A stretch of DNA of 64,000 nt. Source: Sapria himalayana. Taxonomy: Eukaryota > Streptophyta > Magnoliopsida > Malpighiales > Rafflesiaceae. The stretch covers positions 26,186 to 90,185 of the forward strand of contig JAREIK010003370.1 in assembly GCA_029783825.1 (NCBI GenBank). Direction: 5' to 3'. The position numbers and the translations under genes are program-made. Below the pieces are notes generated by a model. That model saw nothing but the letters and a program-made list of their open reading frames with translations. It was not told the origin of the DNA and did no database searches. Positions 11,143-24,460 of the stretch are shown here, piece by piece. The number at the start of each line of letters is the position of its first letter. Positions within the stretch are counted from its first letter, which is position 1.

Positions 11143-14100
11143 AGGGATAAAGAGTTTTGTAATTTAAGTATTTAGGTATTTTTTGGTTTATATGTTTTAT
11201 TTAAATAATTAAATAACAAAAAAAAATTTTATGATTTTTTCTCATTTTCAAGGTTATAACCATTGAAAATATTATAATTTTTATTTTTTTTGCAAATGTT
11301 AATACAATATTTAATTATAATAATCATAAAAATTAAATATCATGTAAATTCAATATAAATAATTTTATTGATCGATATAATAATACTAATCATAAGATAG
11401 ATTAATAGACTATTATTAATAAGACAGATCTTAATTAAAATATATTTGCAAAACCTAAAACGATTCAAAATCAAAGTAAAATTTATTACTAAATAATAAT
11501 TTTTTATTTATAAAATTTGGATTCTTTTTATAAACTTATAAATTTTTTTGATGAAAATAAATTATTTAAATTATATTTGTCTCATTCATAATTTTATTTT
11601 TCAATTAATATTTCTATAAATATCAACTAATAAATAATTACAATGAATATTGAAATTATAATGAATACAAATAAAAATTAGATTTATGAATAATTATTTA
11701 GGGTATACCGGTTTAATGGTTTAAGTATTTAGGGGTTTAGGAGTTTAGTGATTTATGTATTTAGGCATTTAGTAGTTTATATGTTTTATTTAAATAATGA
11801 AATAACAAAAAAATTATTTGTCAAAATTTATATCAATTTTGAAGGTTATAACCTTTATAAATATAATAATTTTTAAATTTTTTTCAAATGTTAATACAAT
11901 ATTTAGTTATAATAAACTTAATAATTATATATCATGTAAATTAAAAATAAACAATTTTATTGATAGATATTAATAAACTAAATATAAATATAAAAATAAT
12001 AATAATCAAAAAATAAATTAATAAACTTTTATTTATTTATAGATATTTATATATTATTTATAAATACTTAAACCTTTAAAGATAGTTTAAAAGTTTAAGT
12101 ATTTATGGGTTTTGGGGTTTATGAGTTTAATTATTTGAGCATTTAAGCATTTAGTAGGTGATAGGTTTTTATATAAACAATAAAATAACAAAAAATTTAT
12201 TTTTGTGATTTTATCTCATTTTCAAAGATGATAACCTTTAAAAATATAATAATTTTTAAATTATTTTCAAATGTAAATATAATATTTACTTATAATAATC
12301 TTAATAATTATATATAATGTAAATTCAATATAAACAATTTTATTGATAAATATACTAATAATTATCAAAAAATAAATTAAAAATCTATTATTAATAAGAT
12401 AGATATCAATTAAAATATAATTACAAAACCTAAAATGATTCAGAAGCAAACCAAAATATATTTCTATATAATAATTTTTTGTTTTGAAATTTTTTTTTCT
12501 TTTAATAAGTTTATCAAGAATTTTTTGATGAATAATAATTTATATAAATAATTTTTGTCTATCTCAATTTATTTTTTAATTAATATTTATATATAAATAA
12601 ACAAATAAAAAATTAAAATAAATAATTAAAATTATAATGAAAAAAATGAGATTCATTTTTTATTATTTAGGTTTTCTGTTTTAATTTAAATTAGATCTGT
12701 CTCACTAATAATTTATTTTGTAATTAAAATTTCTATAAAAATAAACTGATAAATAATTAAATTAAAAATTTTAAATTATACTGAATAAAATTTAAATTAA
12801 ATTTATGAATTATTATTAATGTTTACCAGTTTAATGGTTTAAGTATTTAGAGGTTTCATCGTTTAAAAGATTAGTGATTTATGTTTTTAGGCATTTAGTG
12901 GTTTATAGGTTTTATTTAAACAATGAAATAACAAAAAAATTATTTTTGATATTTTTTCACATTTTCAAAGTTTATAACCTTTGAAAATATAATAATTTTA
13001 AATTTTTTTAAAAATGTGAATATAATATTTAGTAATAATAATCATTATAATTATATATAATATAAACTGAATATAAACAATTTTATTGATAGATATGATA
13101 TCAATTATCAAAAAATAAATTAATATGCTATTATTAATATGATAGATATAAATTAAAATATAATTAAAAAACCTAAAATGATTCAAAAACAATGTAAAAT
13201 TTATTACTAAATAATAATTTTTGTTTTTTAGTTTTTGTTTCTTTTTATAAGCTTATATATTTTTTTAATGAAAAATAAATTATTTAAATTATATTTGTAT
13301 CACTCATAATTTATTTTGTAATTAATATTATAATATTTTATTTAAATTATATTTAAGGTTTATGAGTTTAACGGTTTAAGTATTTAGGGGATTCGGGGTT
13401 TAGGTGTTTAGAGATTTATGTGTTTAGCATTTAATGGTTTATATGTTTTATTTAAACAATGAAATATCAAAAAATTTATTTATGTTATTTTTTCTCATTT
13501 TTGAAGGTTATAACCATTAAAAATATAATAATTTTTAAAATTTTTTTATATGTGAATACTATATTTAGTTATGATAATCTTAATAATAATATATCATGTT
13601 AATTCAATATAAACAATTATATTGATAGATATTATATTAATGATTAAAAATAAATTAATAAACTATTATTAATAAGATAGATATTTTTTAAAATATATTT
13701 GCAAAATGTAAATTTATTCAAAATGAAAGTAAAATATAATAGTAAATAATAATTTTTTTGATGTTTTGCTTCTTTTTATAAGTTTATATTTTTTGTTATT
13801 AAAAGTAAATTATTTAAATTATTATTTTCTTCTACATAATTTATTTTTAATTTATAATTCTATAAAAATAAACTATTAAATAATTAAAATGAATATTTAA
13901 AAATATAATGAAAACAAATAAAAATGAGATTTATTATTTATTATTAAGGATATACAAGTTTAATGGTTTAAGTATTTAGGTGTTTTCGCGTTTAGTGATT
14001 TAAGTGTTTAGGAGTTTAGTAATTTATAGTTTTTATTCAATGAATAAAAAAATAAAAAATTAAATTTTTTGATTTTTTTTAATTTTTGAAGGTTATAACC

Positions 14101-17100
14101 TTTGAAATTATAATAATTTTTATTTTTTTAAATGTTAATATAATATTTAGTTATGATATTCTTAATAATTATTTATAATGTAAACTCAATAAAAATAATT
14201 TTATTAATAGATATTATAATAATGATCAATAAAAAATTAATAAACAATTATTAATAAGAATGATATAAATTAAAATATAATTGCAGAAAGTAAAATGATT
14301 CAAAATCAAAATAAAATATAATACGATATAATAAATTTTTGTTTTTAAAATTTTGCCTCTTTTTATAAGCATATATATATATATTTTGATAATAAATAAA
14401 TTATTTAAAATAGATATGTCTCACTAATAATTTATTTTGGAATTAATATTTCTATAAAAAAACTGATAAATAATTAAAATAAAAATTTTAAATTACACTT
14501 AATAAAAATTAAAATGAGATTTATGATTTATTATTAATGTATATCAATTTAATAGTTTAAGTATTTATAAGTTTTGTCATTTAGGAGTTTAACAATTTAT
14601 GTTTTTAGGCATTTAGTGGTTTATAGGTTTTATTTAAACAATACAATAACAAAAAAAAATTTGTAATTTTTTGCAATTTTCATAGGTTATAATCTTTGAA
14701 AATATAATAATTTTTAAAATTTTTTGAAATGTGAATATAATATTTAGTAATAATAATTTTAATAATTATATATCATATAAATTCAATATAAACAATTTTA
14801 TTGATTGATATTATAATAATGATCAAAAATTAAATTAATAAACTATTAATAATAAGATAGATATTAATTAAAAATATTTACAAAACCCAAATTGATTCAA
14901 AATTAAAGTAAAAAATATTACTGGATAAAAATTTATAATTTTTAAAATTTTACTTCTTTTATAAGCTTATATATTTTTTTTGATTAAAAATAAATTATTT
15001 AAATTATATTTGTCGCACTCATAATTTATTTTGTAATAAATATTTTTATAAAATAAACTTATAAATAATTAAAATGAATATTAAAATAATAATAAATTGA
15101 AATAAAAATTAGATTTCTTAATTATTTAGTAGTATATAGCAGTTTAATGGTTTATGTATTTGGGCATTACGGGCCTTAGGAGTTTACTGATTTTTCTATG
15201 TATGCATTTAGTGGTTTATAGATTTTATATAAAAATTAAAATAACAAAATATTTATTTTTATTATTTTTTGATATTTTCTAAGGTTATAACATTTGAAAA
15301 TATAATAATTTTTAAATTTTTTTCAAATGTTAATTCAATATTTAGTTATAATAATCATTATATTTATATATCATATAAATTCAATATAAACAATATTATT
15401 GATAAATATTCTAAAAATGATCAAAAAATAAATTAATAATCTATTATTAATAAAATAGATATCAATTAAAATATAATAAAAAAAACCAAAAATGATTTAG
15501 AAGAAATCAAAATATATTACTATATAATAATTTGTTGTTTTGAAATTTTTTTTTCTTTTAAAAAGTTTATCCATATTTGTTTGATGAAAAATTAATTTAT
15601 ATAAATTATATTCGTCTAACTCATAATTTATTTTTTAATTAATATTTATTTAAAAATAAACAAATAAATAATTAAAATGAATATTTAAAATTACAATGAA
15701 AAAAATAATATTGAGATTTATTCTTTATTATTTTGGGTATAACAGTCTAATTTTAATTAGATCTGTCTCACTAATTATTTTTTTTGTAATTAATATTTCT
15801 ATAAAAATAAACTGATAAATAATTAAAATAAAAATTTAAAATTATACTGATAAAAATTAAAATGAGATTTAAGAATTATTATTAATGTATACAAGTTTAA
15901 TATTTTAAGTATTTAGAGGTTTTTTAGTTTATGACTTTAGTGATTTATGTTTTTAGGCATTTAGTGGTTTATAGGTTTTATTTAAACAATGAAATAACAA
16001 AAAAATTATTTTTGGTATTTTTTAACATTTTCTAAGGTACCTTTGAAAATATAATAATTTTAAAATTTTTTAAAAATGTGAATACAATATATAGTAAAAA
16101 TAATCATAATAATTATATATAATATAAACTAAATATAAACAATTTTATTGATAGATATGATATCAATTATCAAAAAATAAATTAATATTCTATTATTAAT
16201 ATGATAGATATAAATTAAAATATAATTGCAAAAAATATTCAAAATCCACGTAATATTTATTACTATATTATAATTTTTTTAGTTTTTGCTTCTTTTTTTA
16301 AGCTTATATTTTTTTGATGAAAAATAAAATATTTAAATTATATTTGTATCACTCATAATTTTTTTGTAATTAATATCTTAATAAATTATTTAATATATAT
16401 TTAATGTTTACGAATTTAAAGGTTTAAGTATTTAGGGCCTTTTGTGTTTTGGAGTATAGAGGTTTAAGTGTTTAGGCATTTAGTGGTTTATAGGTTTTAT
16501 TTAAACAATGAAATATCAAAAAAATTATTTTTGATATTTTTTCACATTTTTAAAGGTTATAACATTTGAAAATATAATAATTTTTAAATTTTTTTCAAAT
16601 GTAAATATAATATTAAGTTATAATAGTCTTAATAATTATAAGCCATTTAAATTCAATATAAATAATTACATTGCTAGATATTATTATAATGATCAAAAAA
16701 AAATTAATAAACTATTATTAATAAGAAAGATTTTATTTAAAATATATTTTCAAAATCTAAATTTATTCAAAATCAAAGTAAAATATATTACTAAATAATA
16801 ATTTTATATAATGTTTTACTTTTTTTAAAAGTTTATATTTTTGTTTTTAAAAATAAATTATCTAAATTATATATGTCTTACTCATAATTTATTTTCTAAT
16901 TTATAATTCTATAATAATAAACTAATAAATAATTAAAATGAATAATTAAAATTAAAATGAATACAAATAAAATTTAGATTTATTATTTATTATTCAGGAT
17001 ATACCATTTAAAGGTTTATGTATTTAGGTGTTTTTGGGTTTAGGAGTTTAGTGATTTAAGTGTATAGATATTTAGTGATTTATAGTTATTATCTAAAGAA

Positions 17101-20100
17101 TTAAAAAACAAAAAATTTAATTTTTTGAATTTTTTTAATTTTTGAAAGTTGTAACCTTTGAAAATATGATAATTTTAAAATTTTTTAAATGTGAATCTAA
17201 TATTTAGTTATAATAATCTTAATAATTATATATAATGTAAACTAAATATAAATAATTTTATTGATAGATATTATAATAATGATCAATAAATAAATTAATA
17301 AACTAGTATTAATAAGAATGATATAAATTAAAATATACTTGTATAATTAAAAGATTCAAAATCAAAATAAGATATATTACTAAATAATAATTTTTAATTT
17401 TAAAAATTTTGCCTCATTTTATAAGCATATATATTTCTTTTGCTGAAAAATAAATAATTTAAATTATATCTGTCTCACTAATAATTGATTTTGTAATTAA
17501 TATTTCTAAAAAAATAAATTGATAAATAATTAAAATGAATATTTAAAATTATAATGAATACTAATAAAAAAAAATATGATTTATTATTTAGGGTATACCT
17601 ATTTAATGGGTTAAGTTTTTATGGTTTTTGGGTTAAGGAGTTTATTGATTTATATGTTTGCACATTTAGGTGTTTATAAGTTTTATTTAATCAATGAAAT
17701 AACAAAAGATTTATTTTTATGAATTTTAATGATTTTTAATGGTTATAACCTTTAAAAATATAATAATTTTTCAATCTTTCTAAAATATGAATACAATACT
17801 TAGTTATAATAATCTTAATAATTATATTTGATGTAAATTAAATATAAAAAAATTTATTAATTTATATTATTATAATGATCGAAAAATAAATTAATAAACT
17901 ATTATTAATAAGATAGATATTAATTAAAATATATTTCTAGAACACAAAATAATTCAAAATCAAAGTAAATTATATTACTAAATAAAATTTTAAATTTTTG
18001 AAATTTTGTTTATTTTTATAAGCGAATTTTTTTTTCATAAAAAATAATATATTTAAATTATATGTCTCACACATTATTTATTTTGTAATTAATATATCTA
18101 TAAAAATAAACTAAAAATAATTAAAAAGAATATCTAAAATTATAATGAATACAAATAAAAATGAAATTTATTTTTTATTATTTAGGTTATATAGGCTTAA
18201 TGGTTTATGTATTTAGGGAGTTTTGGTGTTAAAGAGTCTAGATATTTAATGATTAGGAATTTAGTGGTTTATAAGTTTTATTTAAATAATAAAATAATAA
18301 AAAAATTATTTGTTTGATTTTTTATCATTTTTAAAGGTTATAACCTTTGAAAATATAATAATTTTTAAATTTTTTTCAAATGTAAATATATTATTTAGTT
18401 ATAATAATTTTAATATTTATAAGACATTTAAATTCAATATAAGTAATTTTATTGATAGATATTATAATAATGATCAAAAAATAAATTAATAAACTTTTAT
18501 TAATAAGATTGATAACAATTAAAATATAAATGCAAAACCTATAATGATTCAAAATCAAAGTAAAATATATACTTTTTTTAAATGATAATTTTTTGTTTTT
18601 AAATTTTTACTTGTTTTTATATGCTTATATTTATTTTTTGATAAAAAAAATTATTAAAATTATATCCGTCTCACTATTTATTTTGCAATTAATATTTCTA
18701 TAAAAAATAAACTAATAAAAAATTAAAATGAATATTTAAGATTATAATGAATACAAATTAAAATGAGATTTATGATTTATTATATATGGTATAGCAGTTT
18801 AATGGATTGTTAATATAGGGGTTTTGTCATTTAGAAGTTTAGCAATTTATGTTTTTAAGAATTTAGTGGTTTATAGTTTTTATTTATATAATAATAGAAC
18901 AAATTTTTTTTGATTTTATCTGATTTTCAAAAGTTATAACCTTTAAAAATAAAATAATTTTTAAATTTTTTTGAAATGTGAATACCATGTATAATTATAT
19001 TAATCTTACTAATTATATATCATATTTATTCAATATAAACAATTTTAATGATAGATAGTATAATAATGATAAAAAATTAAATTAATAATCTATTATTAAA
19101 AATATAAATATTAATTAAAATATATTTACATAACACAAAATGATTCAAAATCAAATCAAAATATATTACTAAATAATAATATTTAATTTTCAAATATTTC
19201 TTTTTTTTATAAGCTTATATTTTTTATTGATTAAAAATAAATTATTTAAATAATATTTGTCTCTCAATTTTTTTTGTAATTAATTTTTCTAAATAATTAA
19301 ACTATAAATAATTAAAATGAATATTTAAAATTATAATAAATAGAAATAAAAATGAGATTTATTATTGATTAAGTAGTATATAGCTGTTAAAAGGTTTATA
19401 TATTTAGGGATTTTAGGATTTATGAGCTTACTGATTTAAGTAAGTAAGCATTTAATGATCTATAGGTTTTATTTAAAAAATGAAATAACAAAAAATTTAT
19501 TTTTATTATTTTTTCTCATTTTTTAAGGTTATATCCTTTGAAAATATAATAATTTTTAAATTTTTTTCAAAAGTGAATACAATATATATTTATAATAATT
19601 ATATTAATTATATATCCTATAAATTCGATATAAACAATTTTATTAATAGATATTCTAATAATTATCAAAAAATAAATTAAAAATCTATTATGAATAAAAT
19701 TGATATTACTTAAAATATAATATCAAAAACTAAAATGATTCAAAAGCAAAACAAAATATATCACTAAATAATAATTATTTGTTTTTAAATTTTTATGATT
19801 TTTATAAGATTATCTATTTTTTGACGAAAAATATTTTTAATAAATTATATTTTTAACTCATAATTTATTTTATAATTAATATATATATATAAATAAAAAA
19901 CTAAACATTCAAAATTAATTTTTTAAATTATAATGAAAACAAATAAAAATTAGATTTATTAAATATTATTTAGGGTATACCAGTTTAAAGGATTATCTAT
20001 ATAGGGGTATCAAGATTTTTAGTTTAGTGATTTAAGTGTATAGACATTTAGTGGTGTATCGGTTTTATTTAAACAATGAAATAACAAAAAAATTATTTTA

Positions 20101-22238
20101 TTTTTATTTTTTGACATTTTCAAATATTATAATCTTTGAAAATATAATAATTTTAAAATTTTTTCAAAAGTGAATACTATATTTAGTTATAATAATATTT
20201 ATATTTATATATCATATAAATCAAATATAATCATTTTTATTGAAAAATATTCTAATAATGATCAAAAAATATATTAATTATTTATAATTAATAAGATAGA
20301 TATCAATTAAAATATAATTAAAAACATAAAATGAATCAAAAACAAAGAAAAATATATTACTATATAATATTTTTTTGTTTTTAATTTTTTTTAATTTTAT
20401 TAAGTTAATCTAAATTTTTATGTTGAAAAATAATTTATATAAATTATATTTGTATAACTTATAATTTATTTTGTAATTAATATTTATATAAAAATAAACA
20501 AATAAATAAATAAAATGAATATTTAAAATTATAATGAAAAAAATAAAAATGAGATTTATTATTTATTATTTATTATTTAGGATATACATGTTTAAAAAAT
20601 TTATTTATTTAGGGTTTTCGAGATTTAGAAGTTATTGATTTAAGTATTTAGGCATTTAATGGTTTATAGGTTTTATTCAAACAATGAAATAACAAAAAAA
20701 ATTTTTTGATATTTTTTCAAAGGTTATAACATTTGAAAATATAATAATTTTAAAATTTTTAAAAAATATGAATACAATATTTAGTAATAAAAATTATTAT
20801 AACTATCTATAATATAAACTAAATATAAACAATTTTATTAATAATATTATATCAATTATCAAAAAATAAATTAATAAACTATTATTAATATGATAGATAT
20901 AAATTAAAATATAATTTAAAAACCTAAAATGATTCAAAATCAAAGTAAAATTTATTACTAAATAATACTTTTTTTAGTTTTTGCATCATTTTATAAGCTT
21001 ATATGTTTTTTTGATGAAAAATATATTATTTAAATTATATTTGTATCACTCATAATTTATTTTGTAATTAATATTTGTATAAATTATTTAAATTATATTT
21101 AAGGTTTACGAGTTTAAAGGCTTAAGTATTTAGGGGCTTCGGAGTTTAGTAGTTTAGATATTTATGTATTTAGGCATTTAATTGTGTATAATTTTTATTT
21201 AAACAATGATATATCAAAAAATTTGTTTTTGTTATTTTTTCTCATTTATGAAGGTTATAAACTTTGAAAATATAACAATTTTTAAATTTTTTTATATGAG
21301 AATACTATATTTAGTTATGATAATCTTAATAATTATATATCATGTAAATTCAATATAAACAATTATATTGAAATATATTATATTAATGATCAAAAAATAA
21401 ATTAATAAATTATTATTAATAAGATCGATATTTTTTAAAATATATTTGCAAAATGTAAATTTATTCAAAATCAAAGTAAAATATAATACTAAATAATAAT
21501 TTCTTTGATGTTTAGCTTCTTTTTATAAGTTTATATTTATTGTTATTAAAAGTAAATTATTTAAATTATATTTGTCTTTCACAATTTTTTTTTAATTTAT
21601 AATTCTATAAAAATAAACTAATAAATAATTAAAATGAATATTTAAAATTATAATGAATACAAATAAAATTGAGAATTATTATTTATTATTCAGGATATAC
21701 TAGTTTAATGGTTTAGGTATTTAGGTGTTTTGAGGTTTAGTGATTTAAGTGTTTAGGACTTTAGTGATTTACAGTTTTATTTAAAGAATAAAAAAAATAA
21801 AAATTTGTTTTTTTGATTTTTTTTTAATTTTTGAAGGTTATAACCTTTGAAATTATAATAATTTTTATTTTTTTTAAATGTGAATATAAAATTCAGTAAT
21901 ACTAAATTTAATAATTATATATAATGTAAACTCAATGTGAATAATTTTATTAATAGGTATTATAATAATGATCAATAAAAAATTAATAAACTATTAATAA
22001 TAATGATATAAATTAAAATATAATTGAAAAATCTAAAATGATTCAAAATAAAAATTAAATATATTACTAATAAATAAATTTAAATTTTTAAAATTTTGCC
22101 TCTTTTTATAAGGATATATATTTTTTTAATGAAAAATAAAGTATTTAAATTAGATCTGTCTCACTAATAATTTATTTTGTAATTAATATTTCTATAAAAA
22201 TAAACTGATAAATAATTGAAATACAAATTTAAAATTAA
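11143..22238 (+). repeat. AT-rich satellite array 2, forward orientation
   Basis: Same family as array 1. The first monomer starts inside its octamer section directly after retrocopy A. Palindrome cores lie near 11252, 11844, 12228, 12970, 13506, 14091, 14685, 15283, 16038 (core deleted to GGTACC), 16555, 17148, 17741, 18336, 18932, 19527, 20125, 20722, 21253 and 21836. Spacing from 17,148 to 20,722 is very regular (592-598 bp). Long monomers (extra TTTAAATTAGATCTGTCTC piece) occur near 12,690 and 15,760, and each is followed by a short monomer (TATTTAAGGTTTA or a variant). No gene is present. Confidence 0.9.
12061..12105. repeat. Satellite hairpin downstream of block A
   Basis: TAAATACTTAAAC (12,061-12,073) and its complement GTTTAAGTATTTA (12,093-12,105) form a dyad in an otherwise shortened monomer. 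The corresponding sites are 48,542-48,586 (20-bp perfect arms, 5-nt loop) and 58,528-58,570. All three lie 919-922 bp from the retrocopy's outer end. Confidence 0.65.
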
Positions 22239-22239
22239 A

Positions 22240-24380
22240 TAAGATTATAAAAAGAAGCAATATTTTTAAAACAAAAAATTATTATTTAGTAATTTATTTT
22301 AATTTAATTTTGAATAATTTTAGATTTTGGAATTATATTTTAATTTATATCATTCTAATTAATAATAGATAATTAATTTATTTATTGGTCATTTATTATA
22401 ATATCTATTAATAAAATTATTTATATTGATTTTACATTATATATAATTATCAAGATTATTATAACTAAATATTATATTCACATTTAAAAAAAAATAAAAA
22501 ATTATTATATTTTCAAAGGTTATAACCTTCAAAAATTAGATAAAATCACCAAAGGCATAAACACTTAAATGACAAAACCTCAAAACACCTAAATATTTAA
22601 ACCATTAAACTTGTATATCCTGGATAATAAATTCTAAATCTCATTTTTATTTGTATTCATTATAATTTTATATATTTATTTTAATTATTTATTAGTTTGT
22701 TTTTACAGAATTATAAATTACAAAAAAAATTATGAGGAGGACAAATAGAATTTAAATAATTTCTTTTTAATAACATAAATATAAACTTATAAAAAAAGCA
22801 AAATATTAAAAAAAAGTATTATTTAGTAATATATACTTTGATTTTGAATAAATTTAGATTTTACAAATATATTTTAAATAATATCTATCTTATTAATAAT
22901 AGTTTATTAATTTATTTATTGATCATTATTATAATATCTAGCAATGTGATTATTTATATTGAATTTAAATGACTTATATTTATTAAGATTATTATAACTA
23001 AATATTATATTTACATTTGAAAAAAATTTAGAAATTTTTATATTTTCAAAGGTTATAACCTTCAAAAATTAGAAATAAAAATAAAAATAAATTTTGTGTT
23101 ATATCATTGTTTAAATAAAACTTATAGACCACTAAATCCCTGAACACCTAAATCTATAAACTCCTAAACCCTAAAGCCCCTAAATACTTAAAACATTAAA
23201 CTCGTAAAATTTAAATATAATTTAAATAATTTATTTTTCATCAAAAAAAATATAAGCTTATAAAAAGAAGCAAAAACTATAAAACAAAAATTATTATTTG
23301 GTAATAAATTTTACTTAGATTTTGAATAATTTTTTGTTTTGCAATTATATTTTAATTTATATATATCATATTAATAATAGCATATTAATTTATTTTTTGA
23401 TAATTGATTTAATATCTATCAATAATAATTCTTTATATTTTCTTTAGATTATATATAATTATTATGATTATTATTACAAAATATTGTATTCACATTTTTA
23501 AAAAATTTTAAAATTATTATATTTTCAAAGGTTATAACCTTTGAAATTGTGAGAAAATATCAAAAATAATTTTTTTGTTATTTCATTGTTTAAATAAATC
23601 CTATAAACAACTAAATGCCTAAACACTTAAATCAATAACTCCTAAATCTCTAAAACCCTAAAAAGATAATCCTTTTAATCTAGGATACCCTAAATAATAA
23701 ATAATAAATCTCAATATTATATTTTTCATTATAATTTAAAATATTAATTTTAATTATTTATTCGTTTATTTTTATATAAATATTAATTACAAAAAAAATT
23801 ATGAGTCAGACAAATATAATTTATATAAATTATTTTTCATTGAAAAATATAGATAAACTTATAAAAAGAATAAAAAATTAAAAAACTAAAATTTATTATA
23901 TAGTAATATATTTTGGTCTGCTTCTGAATCATTTTAGATTTTGTAATTATATTTTAATTGATATCTATCTTATTAATAATTATTTAAAATTTTATTTTTT
24001 GATCATTATTAGAATATTTATCAATAAAATTATTTATTTTGATTTTATATGATATATAAATATAAGGATTATTATAACTAAATATTGAATTATCTTTTGA
24101 AAGAAATTTAAAAATTATTATATTTCCAAAGGTAACCTTTCGAAATATGAAAAAATAATAAAAATAAATTTTTTGTTATTTATTTTTTAAATAAAACCTA
24201 TAAACCACGAAATGCATACACAGTTATATAAGTAAACTCTTAAACCCCATAATGCCTAAATACATAAACCATTAAACCGCTATATACTACTTAATAATTA
24301 ATAAATTGAATTTTTATTTGAATTTATTATTATTTTAAATATTCAGTTTAATTATTTATAAGTTTATTTTTATAGAAATA
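22240..24380 (-). repeat. AT-rich satellite array 3, inverted segment
   Basis: After CAAATTTAAAATTAAAT the reading switches to the reverse complement of the family (AAAAGAAGCAA..., then the complement of the TGATCAAAAAATAAA block). About four monomers follow, with palindrome cores at 22518, 23051, 23530 and 24131 (the last shortened to GGTAACC). Octamer sections appear as their complement, e.g. around 22,560-22,620 and 23,130-23,210. The short-monomer marker (complement of TATTTAAGGTTTA) is near 23,205. The left junction is abrupt and not palindromic. The right edge is the 82-bp shared junction at 24,329-24,410. Confidence 0.85.
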
Positions 24381-24426
24381 TTTTTTACTTTAGTTTAGGC
24401 ATTTTAAATTGAGGTATCAGGATTTT
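24329..24426. other. Inversion junction of the satellite (copy 2)
   Basis: 24,329-24,410 is identical to window positions 11-92. It then continues GGTATCAGGATTTT (24,413-24,426), which matches 148-161; the intervening 55 bases of copy 1 are missing. ATATTTTTTACTTTAGTTTA occurs here (24,378-24,397) and again, one T shorter, at 24,442-24,460 directly before the hAT relic. Confidence 0.7.
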
Positions 24427-24460
24427 AAATTGCCAAGAACAATATTTTTACTTTAGTTTA

